DNA from: Candidatus Gastranaerophilales bacterium HUM_1
GTDB lineage: Bacteria > Cyanobacteriota > Vampirovibrionia > Gastranaerophilales > Gastranaerophilaceae
Direction: 5' to 3'
Assembly (NCBI GenBank): GCA_002103105.1
Contig: DAAY01000003.1
Coordinates: forward strand, 434,001-498,000
DNA length: 64,000 nt
The translations under genes and the position numbers were made by a program. A model generated the notes under the pieces. It was not told the origin of the DNA. It ran no database searches and saw only the letters and a program-made list of their open reading frames with translations. How positions within the stretch are numbered: position 1 is the first letter of the stretch; each line of letters begins with the position of its first letter. Shown in pieces: positions 26,201 to 34,544 of this stretch.

Positions 26201-26235
26201 GAGGAATTCCCTTTAGGAGGGTATTCCTCTATTTT
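26201..26235 (+). terminator. Terminator after pheS
   Basis: GAGGAATTCCC (26201-26211) pairs with GGGTATTCCTC (26219-26229) with one internal T-T mismatch; TATTTT follows. Confidence 0.8.
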
Positions 26236-26262
26236 ACAACTTTATTTATTGGAGAACTTTTT

Positions 26263-27630
26263 ATGTCAATTATTATAATGATTTTACTCTTGAGTTTCTT
26301 GGTTTTAGTTCATGAGGCTGGACACTTTTTGGCTGCAAGAATGTTCAAAATTAAGGTTTCCAAGTTCGGTTTTGGTTTGCCAATTGGTCCAACATTGTGG
26401 AGTAAACAAATTGGAGATGTGGAAGTTTTAATTCACGCTTTTTTACTTGGGGGTTATGTATCATTCCCTGATGATGACAAGGATTCTAAGTTGCCAGCGG
26501 ATTCTGAGGATAGATTTATAAATAGACCTGTTTGGCAAAGAATGGTTGTAATTTCTGCGGGTGTAATTGCTAATATTATCACTGCATTTTTCCTTGTATT
26601 TATAACATCTTTAGTTTGGGGAAAATTACCATCAGAAAATTATCAAGTTTATGTGAATAAAATTGCCGCAGAAAAAGGTGCATCTGTTTGGGATAGTGGA
26701 ATGCAAGCTGGAGATAGAATTATTAAAATTAATGGTTCTGATATAAAATCTAGTTATGCGTTGACTCTTTATGCTCAAAATAGTAAACCTTATGACGGTA
26801 AAGTTGATGAAGAATTTGTTAAAACAAATTTAGACAAGTTGAAAAAATTAAACCCTAGTTTAAAAGAAGATGGTGCAATTGATGCTTCTTCTGAAGTTAA
26901 ATTACCTCTTGTAAAATCTGAACCTCAATTAAAAATTGATGACAAAACTTTGAAAGGTTATAAATTATATAGAGATTCTCAAGTCTCTTTAAGCGAACAA
27001 CAAGTAAAACTTAGAGATTCTTTAAAAGAAACAAATATTTATGTGGCAGATGGAAATTCTACATTAGAAGATGTTGCATATGCGATTTCTGATAATTATA
27101 GACCTGTAAATATTACGGTTTTGAGAGATGGGAAAACGGTAGATTTAAAACCAATTTACCCAAGTAAAAAAGGCTTGATTGGAATTGCATTGGAACCTCG
27201 CCAAGATCTTGTCCCTACTAAAAATTTCTCTTCAGCAATTACTGGAAGTTTCCAATATATGTGGAATCAAACATATATTTTAGTTTATGGTTTATGGCAA
27301 TTATTCTCTGGAAAAATCCCAATGAAGGATTTGCATGGAATTGTTGTTATCACAAAAGTTGGCGGAGATGTTATTTCTAATAGCGGATTTTTCTCAGGAT
27401 TATTGTTAACTGCGATGATATCTCTTGATTTGGCGTTAGTAAACTTCTTGCCAATTCCAGCTTTAGATGGTGGACACTTCATGTTCTTGTTGATTGAACA
27501 ATTGAGAGGTAAACCTGTTGATGAAGAAACAATAAATAAAGTAAGTTCATTTTTCTTTATTTTGTTAATTATTTTTATGGTTTTGGTCGTATTTAATGAT
27601 ATTTATGCCTTGTTAATGCACAAAATATAG
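26263..27630 (+). CDS. rseP: Site-2 zinc metalloprotease RseP/M50
   Basis: 455 residues: HEAGH (17-21) on the first membrane helix, a central periplasmic PDZ-type region (about 125-310), and the second active-site motif VNFLPIPALDGGH near residue 400, plus C-terminal membrane helices. RseP-type proteases cut membrane-bound anti-sigma factors and leftover signal peptides. GGAG precedes the ATG by seven bases. The prepilin gene follows ten bases later. Confidence 0.92.
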   Translation: MSIIIMILLLSFLVLVHEAGHFLAARMFKIKVSKFGFGLPIGPTLWSKQIGDVEVLIHAFLLGGYVSFPDDDKDSKLPADSEDRFINRPVWQRMVVISAGVIANIITAFFLVFITSLVWGKLPSENYQVYVNKIAAEKGASVWDSGMQAGDRIIKINGSDIKSSYALTLYAQNSKPYDGKVDEEFVKTNLDKLKKLNPSLKEDGAIDASSEVKLPLVKSEPQLKIDDKTLKGYKLYRDSQVSLSEQQVKLRDSLKETNIYVADGNSTLEDVAYAISDNYRPVNITVLRDGKTVDLKPIYPSKKGLIGIALEPRQDLVPTKNFSSAITGSFQYMWNQTYILVYGLWQLFSGKIPMKDLHGIVVITKVGGDVISNSGFFSGLLLTAMISLDLALVNFLPIPALDGGHFMFLLIEQLRGKPVDEETINKVSSFFFILLIIFMVLVVFNDIYALLMHKI

Positions 27631-27639
27631 GAGAAAAAC

Positions 27640-28308
27640 ATGAAAAAAGCTGCTTTTACTCTTGCGGAAGTTCTAATAACAATTGGAATTATCGGAGTTG
27701 TTGCGGCAATAACGATTCCAGGGTTGATAACTAGCTACCAAAAGAATGCAACAGCCGTTAAAGTTGAAAAGTTTTATTCAATGATAAATCAAGCTGTTCG
27801 TTTATCAATGGTTGATAATGGCGAACCTGAATCTTGGGATTTGCCAGAAAAAGCTTTTCACTATACATCTAATGTAAATTATTTTAACCAATATTTTGCA
27901 CCATATTTGAAAGCTAGTTCCTATAAAAAGGTATATATCCCAGCTCATGAAAATTCTTTGGCTGTCGCTTTGTCTGATGGTGGGGCATTTATGCTTTGCC
28001 GTCAAGAAACAACAGTTGCATTTTTCTATTTGACTAATTATTCCGATTTAGATAAACCTAATTTTTATAAAGATAACAAGAAATTCTTTGAATTTCAGAT
28101 GGGAAAAATTAGTACTGTTGGAGATAAATCTTCAAGAACCGATAAAAATTATATTGTGCCATTTACATACACTTGGGATGGAACTCACAGGGACCTAATC
28201 AATAATAGAAAATATGGATGTTCTAAAAACGCATCTAACCGTGTTGGTTTTTGTGCAAAATTGTTACAAGAAAACAATTGGAGAGTTCCTCACGATTATC
28301 CTTGGTAG
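27640..28308 (+). CDS. Type IV pilin/pseudopilin-like protein
   Basis: 222 residues starting MKKAA then FTLAEVLIT and the same hydrophobic helix as the prepilin at 15.7 kb; again alanine, not glycine, precedes the cut. The globular domain ends with two cysteines and CAKLLQENNWRVPHDYPW, parallel to the other prepilin's C-terminus. GGAG stands seven bases before ATG. Co-transcription with rseP is likely from the ten-base gap. Assembly genes are not nearby. Confidence 0.87.
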   Translation: MKKAAFTLAEVLITIGIIGVVAAITIPGLITSYQKNATAVKVEKFYSMINQAVRLSMVDNGEPESWDLPEKAFHYTSNVNYFNQYFAPYLKASSYKKVYIPAHENSLAVALSDGGAFMLCRQETTVAFFYLTNYSDLDKPNFYKDNKKFFEFQMGKISTVGDKSSRTDKNYIVPFTYTWDGTHRDLINNRKYGCSKNASNRVGFCAKLLQENNWRVPHDYPW

Positions 28309-28359
28309 CCTTTGTTTATGCTATAATATACTTGATTACAATGAAAAAGGAATTATAGT

Positions 28360-29682
28360 ATGTTAAATTTTATCCAATCTCATGGAATGTTAATTTCGGG
28401 GCTAATTTTATTAGTTTCTTATATTTTCATTGCGAGTGAGAAAATTCAAAAATCCGTAGTTGCATTAGTTGGGGCATCTTTGACAATGCTTTTAGGTTTA
28501 ATCCCATTGTCTTTGAACCTTCAAAGTAATGTAAAAGGGGTTTTTGAGTATGTTGATTTTGAAGTTATCTTTTTGCTTATCGGGATGATGATTATTGTGA
28601 ATATTGCTAGTCGAAGTGGTGTTTTCAAATGGATGGCTTTGAATTTGTTAAAAGCGACCAAAGGACATCCAAAGACAGTTCTTTTTGCTTTAGCTGCATT
28701 TACAGCCGTGGCATCTGCATTTTTAGATAACGTTACAACCGTTGTTCTTATGATGCCTATCACTTTTGTTATTGCAAAAGAATTTGATACGGATCCAGTT
28801 CCATTTTTGATTACGGAAGTTTTGGCTTCTAATATTGGTGGTACAGCAACTTTGATTGGCGATCCTCCAAATATCATCATTGGTACTCGTGCAGGTTTGA
28901 GCTTTATGAATTTTGTTGTTGAGCTTACTCCAATTGTTGTTATTATTTTCTTAATTGCAGTTAGCCTTTTGATTTTCTTGTTCCGTAAGGGATTAAAGGC
29001 AACTCCAGAAAAAATGGAACACGTTGCGAATTTAGATAATTCGAAAACTATTACAAATAAAGCATTAATGATTAGATCTGTTGTTACTTTAGCTCTAGTA
29101 ATTTTAGGTTTTGTAACTCACGACATTACACATGTTTCAGCTTATGTTTTTGCTGTTTCTGGTGCATCATTCTTGTTGCTATTTGAAAAACCAAAAGAAA
29201 TATATAGAGATGTTGAGTGGTTAACCATTTTCTTTTTTGTAGGATTATTTATTATCATTGGTGGATTTGAGGCTAATGGTGGTATTAAATATTTAGCAGA
29301 TCAATTGATTGTTTTAACTCATGGAAGTTTGAATGCAGCAACAATGATTATTCTTTGGGCTTCTGGTATTTTATCAGGAATTATTGATAATATCCCTTAT
29401 ACAGCAACAATGGCTCCTTTGATTGAAGAGCTTGTTAGTCCTACAAATCCAAATGCGATTACTGGGGCAACACACGCTTTGTGGTGGGCATTGTCTTTGG
29501 GTGCATGTTTAGGTGGAAACTTAACAATTATTGGTGCTGCTGCAAATGTTATTGTTAGTGAAACAGCTTCTTCAAAAGGTCACAAGATTTCCTTCTTGAG
29601 ATTTATGAAATATGGTGCATTGGTTACGTTTATTTCACTTCTTTTAAGTTCAGTTTATTTGTATTTTAAATATTTACGATAA
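28360..29682 (+). CDS. ArsB/NhaD (ion transporter superfamily) permease
   Basis: 440 residues with 11-12 predicted membrane helices. Two related halves each carry the family hallmark: SAFLDNVTTVVLMMPIT with GGTATLIGDPPN in the first, and GIIDNIPYTATMAPLI with GGNLTIIGAAANV in the second. This pattern fits the ArsB/NhaD/P-protein group, which exchange anions, arsenite or Na+/H+. AAAAAGGA precedes the start. The substrate is not evident; no ars genes are present, so a sodium/proton role is as likely. Confidence 0.83.
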   Translation: MLNFIQSHGMLISGLILLVSYIFIASEKIQKSVVALVGASLTMLLGLIPLSLNLQSNVKGVFEYVDFEVIFLLIGMMIIVNIASRSGVFKWMALNLLKATKGHPKTVLFALAAFTAVASAFLDNVTTVVLMMPITFVIAKEFDTDPVPFLITEVLASNIGGTATLIGDPPNIIIGTRAGLSFMNFVVELTPIVVIIFLIAVSLLIFLFRKGLKATPEKMEHVANLDNSKTITNKALMIRSVVTLALVILGFVTHDITHVSAYVFAVSGASFLLLFEKPKEIYRDVEWLTIFFFVGLFIIIGGFEANGGIKYLADQLIVLTHGSLNAATMIILWASGILSGIIDNIPYTATMAPLIEELVSPTNPNAITGATHALWWALSLGACLGGNLTIIGAAANVIVSETASSKGHKISFLRFMKYGALVTFISLLLSSVYLYFKYLR

Positions 29683-29708
29683 AAAATGTAATTTAAAATA
29701 TTTAGAGA

Positions 29709-29740
29709 GGGGGAATTTCTAAAAGAAGTTCTCCCTTTTT
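29709..29740 (+). terminator. Terminator after the ArsB/NhaD-type permease gene
   Basis: GGGGGAATTTC (29709-29719) pairs with GAAGTTCTCCC (29725-29735) through 11 pairs including G-U, five-base loop, then TTTTT. Confidence 0.83.
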
Positions 29741-29774
29741 ATAGTATAAGTTTTCTCTATATTAAGCAGATTTA

Positions 29775-29803
29775 TTGACCGTGATATTATTTAATGTCAT
29801 AAT
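29775..29803 (+). promoter_or_regulatory. Promoter giving a leaderless spmA mRNA
   Basis: TTGACC (29775-29780), 17-base spacer, CATAAT (29798-29803), six bases, ATG at 29810. No ribosome-binding site. Confidence 0.55.
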
Positions 29804-29809
29804 CATTTT

Positions 29810-30418
29810 ATGAATTATATTTTTTACGCATTGATAGTCATTTCTATAATAATTGGGGCAATAAATGGAAAACTCCAAGATGTAGTGAATTCAATTATGT
29901 CTGGAGCAGAATTATCTGTAAAAATCGCTTTTTCCCTTATTGGAATTATGGCGTTTTGGCTAGGAATAATGCGAATTGCTGAAAAATCAGGACTTATCAA
30001 AATTATCTCAAAAATATTAAAACCTATTACAAAAATATTATTCGATGAGCTTCCTCCAGAATCACCTGCTATCGGTGATGTTGCCATGAATTTCACGGCA
30101 AATGCCTTCGGGCTTGCAAATGCGGCAACTCCGTTTGGAATAAAAGCAATGGAAGAATTGAAAAAAGAAAATCTTGGACAAAACACAGCTTCAAACTCAA
30201 TGTGCTTATTTTTAGGGATGAACACAGCAGGATTTCAACTCATTCCTACAACGGTTTTAGCTGTCCTCGTTGGAATTGGTTACAAAAACCCAACAGAAAT
30301 AATTGCTCCGACATTTATCGTTACGCTGATTGCATTCACATCTGCAATTATTTTTGCAAAAATTGGAGCTAAAATATCTAAAAAAGTAGAAGAATTTAAG
30401 GAGGTACAAAATGACTAA
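29810..30418 (+). CDS. spmA: SpmA-like nucleoside-recognition (gate) membrane protein
   Basis: 202 residues with about five membrane helices and the motifs ESPAIGDVAMNFTANAFGLANAATPFG (about 84-110) and LGMNTAGFQLIPTT typical of spore maturation protein A / nucleoside-recognition domain proteins. In Bacillus SpmA and SpmB affect spore dehydration, but homologues are common in bacteria that do not sporulate, where the role is unclear. The end overlaps spmB by eight bases, so the two are coupled. Confidence 0.85.
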   Translation: MNYIFYALIVISIIIGAINGKLQDVVNSIMSGAELSVKIAFSLIGIMAFWLGIMRIAEKSGLIKIISKILKPITKILFDELPPESPAIGDVAMNFTANAFGLANAATPFGIKAMEELKKENLGQNTASNSMCLFLGMNTAGFQLIPTTVLAVLVGIGYKNPTEIIAPTFIVTLIAFTSAIIFAKIGAKISKKVEEFKEVQND

Positions 30419-30944
30419 ACTCCTTAACCTTATTTCGCTTTGGGCTTTGCCAGTAATTTTATTAACAGTTCTAACATTAGGAATATTTAAAAAAGTTCCG
30501 ATTTACGAAGAATTTACAGAAGGAGCTAAAGACGGCTTTAAAGTTTCTGTTAAAATTATTCCGTACCTTGTTGCAATTATTGTCGGAATTTCAATGTTAA
30601 GAGCAAGTGGAGCAATAGAAATGTTGGCAACATTTTTAGCTCCTATACTCACAAAATTTAATATCCCAGCAGATACTCTACCACTAATGATAGTTCGTTC
30701 GTTATCTGGTTCTGGGGCTTTGGGAATTTTCTCAGATATTGCAAACAACTTAGGTCCAGATGCCTATGCTACAAAACTTTCCGCAATCATGCTTGGAAGC
30801 AGTGAAACGACATTTTACGTTTTAGCGGTATATTTTGGAGCCGTTGGAATTTCAAAAATTCGATATGCACTTATTGTTGGACTTCTTGCAGATTTAGTAG
30901 GAATTATTGCCGCAATTTCGGTATGTAACCTGATGTTTGGATAG
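30411..30944 (+). CDS. spmB: SpmB-like nucleoside-recognition (gate) membrane protein
   Basis: 177 residues, four to five membrane helices, with MIVRSLSGSGALGIFSDI and AIMLGSSETTFYVLAVYFG motifs characteristic of SpmB. It pairs with SpmA. GGAGG at the end of spmA serves as its ribosome-binding site. Its 3' end overlaps the convergent zinc-ribbon gene by 41 bases. No other sporulation gene is visible and the envelope genes indicate a diderm, so I infer a non-spore function. Confidence 0.85.
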   Translation: MTKLLNLISLWALPVILLTVLTLGIFKKVPIYEEFTEGAKDGFKVSVKIIPYLVAIIVGISMLRASGAIEMLATFLAPILTKFNIPADTLPLMIVRSLSGSGALGIFSDIANNLGPDAYATKLSAIMLGSSETTFYVLAVYFGAVGISKIRYALIVGLLADLVGIIAAISVCNLMFG

Positions 30945-31275
30945 CATCCATCCAACTTTGAGTGTATTCTGTAATTTCGTTTTTCACAATTTCTCTAACT
31001 AATATTGCATAGTTAATATTTATGCAATCTATTTTTTCAATCTCTTCAACTTGATATGCTCTGCTTCCGCAATTATGACAAAATCCTTCTTCTGGAACAA
31101 CTTCTCCCTCTCGAATTGTTGCCCTCTGTTTGACCCCACAACAAGAACATCTTGTTATATACCAATGATTTTCAACAAGTTCGCCACAATCTGGACAATA
31201 ACCAATATCATCCTCTATTGGAACTTTTGGATGTGTACATTTTTTGTTTAAATTAAATAAATCACTCCATTTCAT
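30904..31275 (-). CDS. Zinc-ribbon protein, 123 residues
   Basis: Contains CTHPKVPIEDDIGYCPDCG (Cys/His pairs, about 13-31), CSCCG (43-47) and CHNCGS (66-71), enough for two zinc ribbons, followed by a helical C-terminus. No DNA-binding domain is recognisable. A promoter (TTGACT 31304-31309, 16 bases, TATACA 31282-31287) ends six bases before the ATG, so the mRNA is probably leaderless. The C-terminal 13 codons overlap spmB on the other strand. Confidence 0.68.
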   Translation of the reverse strand: MKWSDLFNLNKKCTHPKVPIEDDIGYCPDCGELVENHWYITRCSCCGVKQRATIREGEVVPEEGFCHNCGSRAYQVEEIEKIDCININYAILVREIVKNEITEYTQSWMDAIQTSGYIPKLRQ

Positions 31276-31321
31276 ACTATTTGTATAATTATCAAATTGA
31301 AAAAGTCAATTGGTTAAAATT

Positions 31322-31355
31322 TAACATTTACCTGAGGATATTTTCCTGAATGTTA
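31322..31355 (+). other. Hairpin upstream of the 37-residue gene
   Basis: TAACATT (31322-31328) and AATGTTA (31349-31355) enclose an inner AGGA/TCCT stem. It lies about 80 bases upstream of the small ORF and could be part of its leader or a terminator remnant. Confidence 0.3.
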
Positions 31356-31435
31356 GGTATAAAGAAATGTAAACCAAATTATAAAATTACTAAAACCCAC
31401 TTATAACTATTGATGAATTTGGTGTGAAAGGAAAC

Positions 31436-31549
31436 ATGTCAAAAAAATCTGTTTTTGAATTTAAAGATTTTTGTAAAAAATTTGGTCCTCGTGGAGAAGT
31501 AGCATTTAAGAAATTCGCAGCATTTGTTGGACAAATGTGTAAAAGGTAA
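31436..31549 (+). CDS. Small basic protein, 37 residues
   Basis: ATG at 31436 with AAAGGA six bases upstream, 37 codons (MSKKSVFEFKDFCKKFGPRG...), TAA at 31547, and a clear terminator 30 bases on. The product is Lys/Phe-rich and probably amphipathic helical with two cysteines. Its good ribosome-binding site and own terminator argue for a real small protein; function unknown. Confidence 0.55.
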   Translation: MSKKSVFEFKDFCKKFGPRGEVAFKKFAAFVGQMCKR

Positions 31550-31579
31550 AAGGTAAAATTAAAAGGCATATAAAAAACA

Positions 31580-31607
31580 GGCGGAACTTAACAATTCCGC
31601 CTTTTTT
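31580..31607 (+). terminator. Terminator after the 37-residue gene
   Basis: GGCGGAA (31580-31586) and TTCCGCC (31595-31601) with an 8-base loop, then TTTTTT. It can also act on the facing pgk transcript. Confidence 0.85.
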
Positions 31608-31631
31608 AATTTGAAATATTTAATACTTCAA

Positions 31632-32834
31632 TTATGCTTCATCTAAAGCTGCAACGCCTGGTAATACTTTACCTTCGATGAATTCTAATGAAGCTCCACC
31701 ACCTGTTGAAACGTGAGTGAAATCTTCAGCTTTACAGAATTTTTTAGCTGCTGAAACTGAATCTCCACCACCGATAACAGATACTGCACCGTTTTTAGTA
31801 GCTTCAACAATTGCTTCTAAAACAGCTTTTGTACCTTCAGCAAATTTAGGATTTTCAAATGCACCAACAGGTCCGTTCATCAAGATTGTTTTTGAAGCTT
31901 TAATAACTTCTGCAAATGCTTTTCTTGAATCTGGGCCAGCATCAACACCTTCAAATCCATCAGGAATTTCGTTGATAGCTGTGAATTTGTTTGTTCCGTT
32001 TCCTGAGAAATCGTCAGCTGCCAAAACGTCTGTTGCCATTACAAGTTTAACGCCTTTTTCAGCAGCTTTCTTTTCGATTGCTTTAGCTGTATCGATTTGG
32101 TCATCTTCGCAAATTGAGTTACCAATTTTGCCACCATTAGCTTTAACGAATGTGTAAGCCATACCACCACCGATAATTAGGTTATCAACTTTGTCAATTA
32201 AGTTTTCTAAAACACCGATTTTAGAAGAAACTTTAGCACCACCTACAACAGCAGTGAATGGACGAGTTGGGTTATCAAGAGCTTGAGATAAGCATCTGAT
32301 TTCTTTTTCCATCAACAAACCTGCAACAGCTGGTTTAAGGATATGAGCAACTTTAGCAGTTGAAGTGTGTTTTCTGTGAGCAGCACCGAAAGCATCGTTT
32401 ACATAGAAATCGCCTAATTTAGCAAGTTCTTCTGCAAATGTCATATCATCATCTTTAGCTTCTTCAGCTTTGTAGAATCTAATGTTTTCTAATAATGCAA
32501 CTTGACCATCTTTAAGTGCTTCTAATTCTTTATCAGCACCTTCGCCAACAGGTGATTTTACAAATAATACATCTTCGCCTAAAACTTTAGCTAAGTATTT
32601 AGCAACAGGTTCTAGAGAAAATTCCATATTCCATTCACCTTTTGGTCTGCCTAAGTGAGCCATTAAAATAATTTTAGCTCCTTTATCTTTTAAGAAGTTT
32701 ACAGTTGGTAAAATTGCTTGAATTCTTGTGTCATCAGTAACGTTTTTGTTTTCGTCTAAAGGAACGTTAACGTCAACTCTTACTAACGCTCTTTTACCCT
32801 TGATATCACCAAGGTCTTTAATTGATTTTTTCAT
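31632..32834 (-). CDS. pgk: Phosphoglycerate kinase
   Basis: 400 residues with the N-terminal RVDVNVPLD, HLGRPKG, the central VGGAKVSSKIGVLENL and C-terminal nucleotide motif GGGDSVSAA. It transfers phosphate between 1,3-bisphosphoglycerate and ADP in glycolysis. AAAGGAGAG precedes the ATG. It stands alone rather than with gap or tpiA. Codon use looks more optimised than in its neighbours, as expected for a highly expressed gene. Confidence 0.97.
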   Translation of the reverse strand: MKKSIKDLGDIKGKRALVRVDVNVPLDENKNVTDDTRIQAILPTVNFLKDKGAKIILMAHLGRPKGEWNMEFSLEPVAKYLAKVLGEDVLFVKSPVGEGADKELEALKDGQVALLENIRFYKAEEAKDDDMTFAEELAKLGDFYVNDAFGAAHRKHTSTAKVAHILKPAVAGLLMEKEIRCLSQALDNPTRPFTAVVGGAKVSSKIGVLENLIDKVDNLIIGGGMAYTFVKANGGKIGNSICEDDQIDTAKAIEKKAAEKGVKLVMATDVLAADDFSGNGTNKFTAINEIPDGFEGVDAGPDSRKAFAEVIKASKTILMNGPVGAFENPKFAEGTKAVLEAIVEATKNGAVSVIGGGDSVSAAKKFCKAEDFTHVSTGGGASLEFIEGKVLPGVAALDEA

Positions 32835-33036
32835 TAGTTCTCTCCTTTTTTAAAAGTACTACATGGTTATATTACAAAAAACATATCCTTAAAACAACAT
32901 AGAAATTATCTGTAAATATTTGTAAAAACAAAGTCTAAATTTATAAAGTTTTTCTCTTTCCAAACCGTTAATAATATTGTTGACTTCTTGAAAAGAATAA
33001 TTAAAAGAAAAGATGTAGAAAGGTGATTCAAAAAGT

Positions 33037-33540
33037 ATGCCAATATCAGGAGTAACATCTTCGGCAAGTAATAGTTTTTTCGGATGTGTGTCTGGCTCAA
33101 GGTTGAGTGAAGAGACAATTCGAAAACTTAGAAGGCTTGGAATTGAACCGTCAACTGTCACTTCGGAAGCTCAAGCACAGGCTTTGATAACTAAACTTGA
33201 ACAAAAATTGGAGCAAGTTCATAAAACTGCAAATTCCAACAATGCACAACAAGCAACATCAAGTGAAGCAGAGATGATAGCAAAAGCAAAAGCATTGGCG
33301 GCTCAAGTTGGCGTTTCTGTATCGTCATCAGAATCACTTTCGGATATATTCAGTAAGATTTCTAAGAAGTTAGAATCTATAACCAAAGGAGGTGATAGTT
33401 TAAAAGAAGTAAAGGGCTATAAATCAGAATTGTCTTCTTTAGAGGATGAATATTCGACGATTCAGCAATCCCAAAATTCAATGTATAGTGCAATAAATTA
33501 CACTGCAAATATGAATAAATACATCTTGGGCTTGAATTAG
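33037..33540 (+). CDS. Lineage-specific Ser/Gln-rich helical protein, 167 residues
   Basis: Starts MPISGVTSSASN, continues with LRRLGIEPSTVTSEAQAQALI (about 31-51), then a coiled coil, a Ser-rich stretch and a C-terminal coiled coil (SELSSLEDEYSTIQQ). No signal peptide or membrane segment. The overall look, a short Ser-rich N-terminus followed by coiled coils, resembles the protein at 12.8 kb and the start of the one at 45.8 kb. AAAGGTGA precedes ATG. Function unknown; secretion by a non-Sec route is possible. Confidence 0.65.
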   Translation: MPISGVTSSASNSFFGCVSGSRLSEETIRKLRRLGIEPSTVTSEAQAQALITKLEQKLEQVHKTANSNNAQQATSSEAEMIAKAKALAAQVGVSVSSSESLSDIFSKISKKLESITKGGDSLKEVKGYKSELSSLEDEYSTIQQSQNSMYSAINYTANMNKYILGLN

Positions 33541-33575
33541 AGGATGTAATAAGAAATTAAATAAAGTTCAAAAAA

Positions 33576-33608
33576 AAGATCTTGTTAATATTACGAGGTC
33601 TTTTTTGT
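33576..33608 (+). terminator. Terminator
   Basis: AAGATCTTG (33576-33584) pairs with CGAGGTCTT (33594-33602) with G-U pairs, followed by TTTTT. Confidence 0.75.
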
Positions 33609-33679
33609 TGAGATTGACATCTTTTTCTCAAAGTACTATCATTATTGTTAAAGAAGTTTGTTAATAAGAAGAGGGTATT

Positions 33680-34102
33680 ATGGAAGAAACAAAAGTATGT
33701 CAATTTTGTGGAGCGGAGATAAATTCTGATGCAAAAAAATGTAAATTTTGTGGCGAATGGGTTACAGAAGATTCCAACTCCTTACCAAAAGAACTAAGAC
33801 ACTTTAACTGGGGTGCATTTTTGCTAAATTGGATTTGGGGTATTATGCACAAAAAATATATTACACTTTTATATTTTCCAGCTTGTTTAATTCCAATTAT
33901 TGGCCCAATTGGGGTTTCAGTATGGTTTGGCCTTATGGGTAACAAATGGGCTTGGCAATCAAAAGAATGGGAAAGCCCTGCAAAATTTAATGAAGTGCAA
34001 CAAAATTGGGTTAGAATTTGGTTGATATTATTTATTTTAGGTTTGATTTTTGCAATCAAAGCGTTTCTATTCTTTGCAATCATAGGAAGTGTTGAAAGCT
34101 AA
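33680..34102 (+). CDS. Zinc-ribbon membrane protein
   Basis: 140 residues: an N-terminal zinc ribbon C7-x2-C10 ... C21-x2-C24 (CQFCGAEINSDAKKCKFCG), a linker, then two to three hydrophobic segments (about 46-60, 66-90, 113-135). A zinc ribbon fused to short membrane domains is common in uncharacterised bacterial proteins. GAGGG precedes ATG. It is the last gene before tRNA-Thr. Confidence 0.7.
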   Translation: MEETKVCQFCGAEINSDAKKCKFCGEWVTEDSNSLPKELRHFNWGAFLLNWIWGIMHKKYITLLYFPACLIPIIGPIGVSVWFGLMGNKWAWQSKEWESPAKFNEVQQNWVRIWLILFILGLIFAIKAFLFFAIIGSVES

Positions 34103-34132
34103 TTTTGTTGATATAAAATGGATTTGGGAACT

Positions 34133-34205
<73 letters not shown>

Positions 34206-34365
34206 GTTTTTTGTGCAATTTATCCATCAAGGGAATCTTCACCCGTATTTTTCTCCCGTAGGTCGAAAAACAGGGGTTCAGCCCATAATGAAGTTGCATA
34301 CCTGTTCTGTAATACTCGAGCTTCCCGCTCTCGCATAACAGAAAGGTAGATTCCCCTTATCGGCT
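34206..34365 (+). repeat. 160-bp unit ending in a duplicate of the tRNA-Thr 3' end
   Basis: The 17 bases GATTCCCCTTATCGGCT at 34189-34205 recur at 34349-34365, 160 bp further on in the same orientation, as expected for att sites left by integration into a tRNA gene. The segment between has no gene. It contains a TTTTTC/GAAAAA hairpin (near 34248-34270) and paired CTGTT/AACAG arms (near 34302-34341), so it may also encode a structured RNA. Confidence 0.6.
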
Positions 34366-34382
34366 TTTGTTTATTATTTTTC

Positions 34383-34514
34383 CGTATAAATTTGGAAATA
34401 TTGAAGGCTCATTTTGCAAATTGCGTGAAACATTCTTTTGAATCTGGTTCTGAAGCGGATAAGGATGCAAAAATTTCCGAAATGGTCGGGGTTTTGGATA
34501 AATTATTAAAATAA
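34383..34514 (+). pseudogene. C-terminal remnant of a CsoR-family metal-responsive repressor
   Basis: An open frame without start codon gives 43 residues ending at TAA 34512-34514. It contains INLEILKAHFANCVKH and a tail with ISEMVGVLDKLLK, matching the C-terminal helix of CsoR/FrmR repressors, including the metal/thiol-sensing His-x3-Cys pair. Similarity begins about 20 bases after the second tRNA-Thr repeat, so the N-terminal half was probably lost when that junction formed. Confidence 0.6.
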
Positions 34515-34544
34515 TTTTTTAAGTAATAGCAAAAATATTTTTTT

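Noticed and set aside
32889..33161. Minus-strand frames between pgk and the 33.0-kb gene
   Set aside because: They lie over the start of a better-supported plus-strand gene and have no initiation signal.
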